A stretch of DNA of 64,000 nucleotides from Flavilitoribacter nigricans DSM 23189 = NBRC 102662. Lineage in GTDB: Bacteria > Bacteroidota > Bacteroidia > Chitinophagales > Saprospiraceae. The translations under genes and the position numbers were made by a program. Where the stretch lies: assembly GCF_002646595.1 (NCBI RefSeq), contig NZ_PDUD01000001.1:1-64000 (forward strand), given 5' to 3'. How positions within the stretch are numbered: the first letter of the stretch is position 1; every line of letters starts with the position of its first letter. The notes under the pieces are model-generated. The model was not told where the DNA came from and searched no databases. It worked only from the letters and a program-made list of their open reading frames with translations. Positions 63,968 to 64,000 of the stretch are shown in pieces.

Positions 63968-64000
63968 ATGGATTACCGTTCTATCCCGCTAATTGGACTT
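63968..64000 (+). CDS. possible 5' start of a gene cut by the window end
   Basis: ATG with an upstream CAGGTAAAAAAC stretch; the visible 11 codons read MDYRSIPLIGL. Too short to identify. It is supported only by the promoter-like TACCTTTG upstream and the AGG about 8 nt before the ATG. Confidence 0.25.
   Translation, partial: MDYRSIPLIGL

Larger units (their letters stand above)
63613..64000. other. 388-bp region at the window end
   Basis: Spacer upstream of the minus-strand protease. It holds the protease -7 element (63651-63658), and on the plus strand a TACCTTTG element (63903-63910) that may serve a gene starting at 63968. No complete gene is visible. Confidence 0.6.

Noticed and set aside
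1-64000. CRISPR arrays, insertion sequences, prophage
   Set aside because: No regularly spaced repeats, transposase, integrase or phage structural gene found on reading.

Overview
This window looks like a chromosomal segment of a Bacteroidota bacterium, most likely from the Saprospiria / Lewinella-like branch. The lineage is inferred. The signs are a type IX secretion (T9SS) C-terminal sorting domain, a SusC-style regulatory domain on a TonB-dependent receptor, many signal-peptidase-II lipoproteins, promoters of the Bacteroidota form (TTTG and TAnnTTTG), and the typical block DUF1573 - yajC - ybbR. Protein genes are densely packed at moderate GC. I see no rRNA, CRISPR array, insertion sequence or prophage. 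There is one tRNA gene, tRNA-Pro(CGG).

0-8.6 kb: a possible decayed coding remnant, tRNA-Pro, two lipoproteins, an OmpA-like protein next to a membrane-anchored helix-hairpin-helix protein, ffh (signal recognition particle GTPase), a Spo0M-like protein and two small conserved proteins. 8.9-14.1 kb: an IlvD/Edd-type sugar-acid dehydratase, a fumarylacetoacetate-hydrolase-family dehydratase, a BaiN-like flavoprotein and an SMP-30 lactonase-like lipoprotein; three of these could act in sequence on an aldonolactone/aldonate. 14.1-20.7 kb: housekeeping on the minus strand (purC, BioD-like/DRTGG ATPase, rhodanese, dnaG, ybbR, yajC, DUF1573). 21-27.3 kb: GH15 glucoamylase-like enzyme, aroK and fmt (overlapping), acyl-CoA dehydrogenase and a luciferase-like oxidoreductase. 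27.4-33.4 kb: a large secreted LRR/Ig protein with a T9SS tail, and a TonB-dependent receptor with an unusual C-terminal extra domain.

33.8-40 kb is the most interesting stretch. Two LytS-type kinase / LytTR response regulator pairs point inward and bracket a di-haem cytochrome c peroxidase, an Rrf2-type (NsrR/IscR-like) regulator with three cysteines, a group III truncated haemoglobin and a small unknown protein. A perfect 24-bp palindrome lies before the peroxidase gene and a 21/24 copy lies before the regulator gene. Both sit at the same distance from a TA-starting -7 element, which predicts a self-regulated redox or nitrosative-stress regulon.

40-46 kb: PPP-type metallophosphatase, a PVC-type haem-binding protein, and an anti-sigma/ECF-sigma pair. 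46.0-46.8 kb is an unusual gene-poor gap with an orphan terminator. 46.8-52.3 kb: UbiD-like decarboxylase, an arginyl-transferase-like protein, and a run of three c-type cytochrome genes. 52.3-58.2 kb: two tandem kelch proteins, a Nudix-related regulator with a degraded Nudix box, an ABC ATPase/permease pair without its binding protein, and a methyltransferase. 58.3-63.6 kb: pyruvate carboxylase and a secreted M43 (pappalysin-type) metalloprotease.

All functions come from reading translated sequence and recalled family features; no database search was run.
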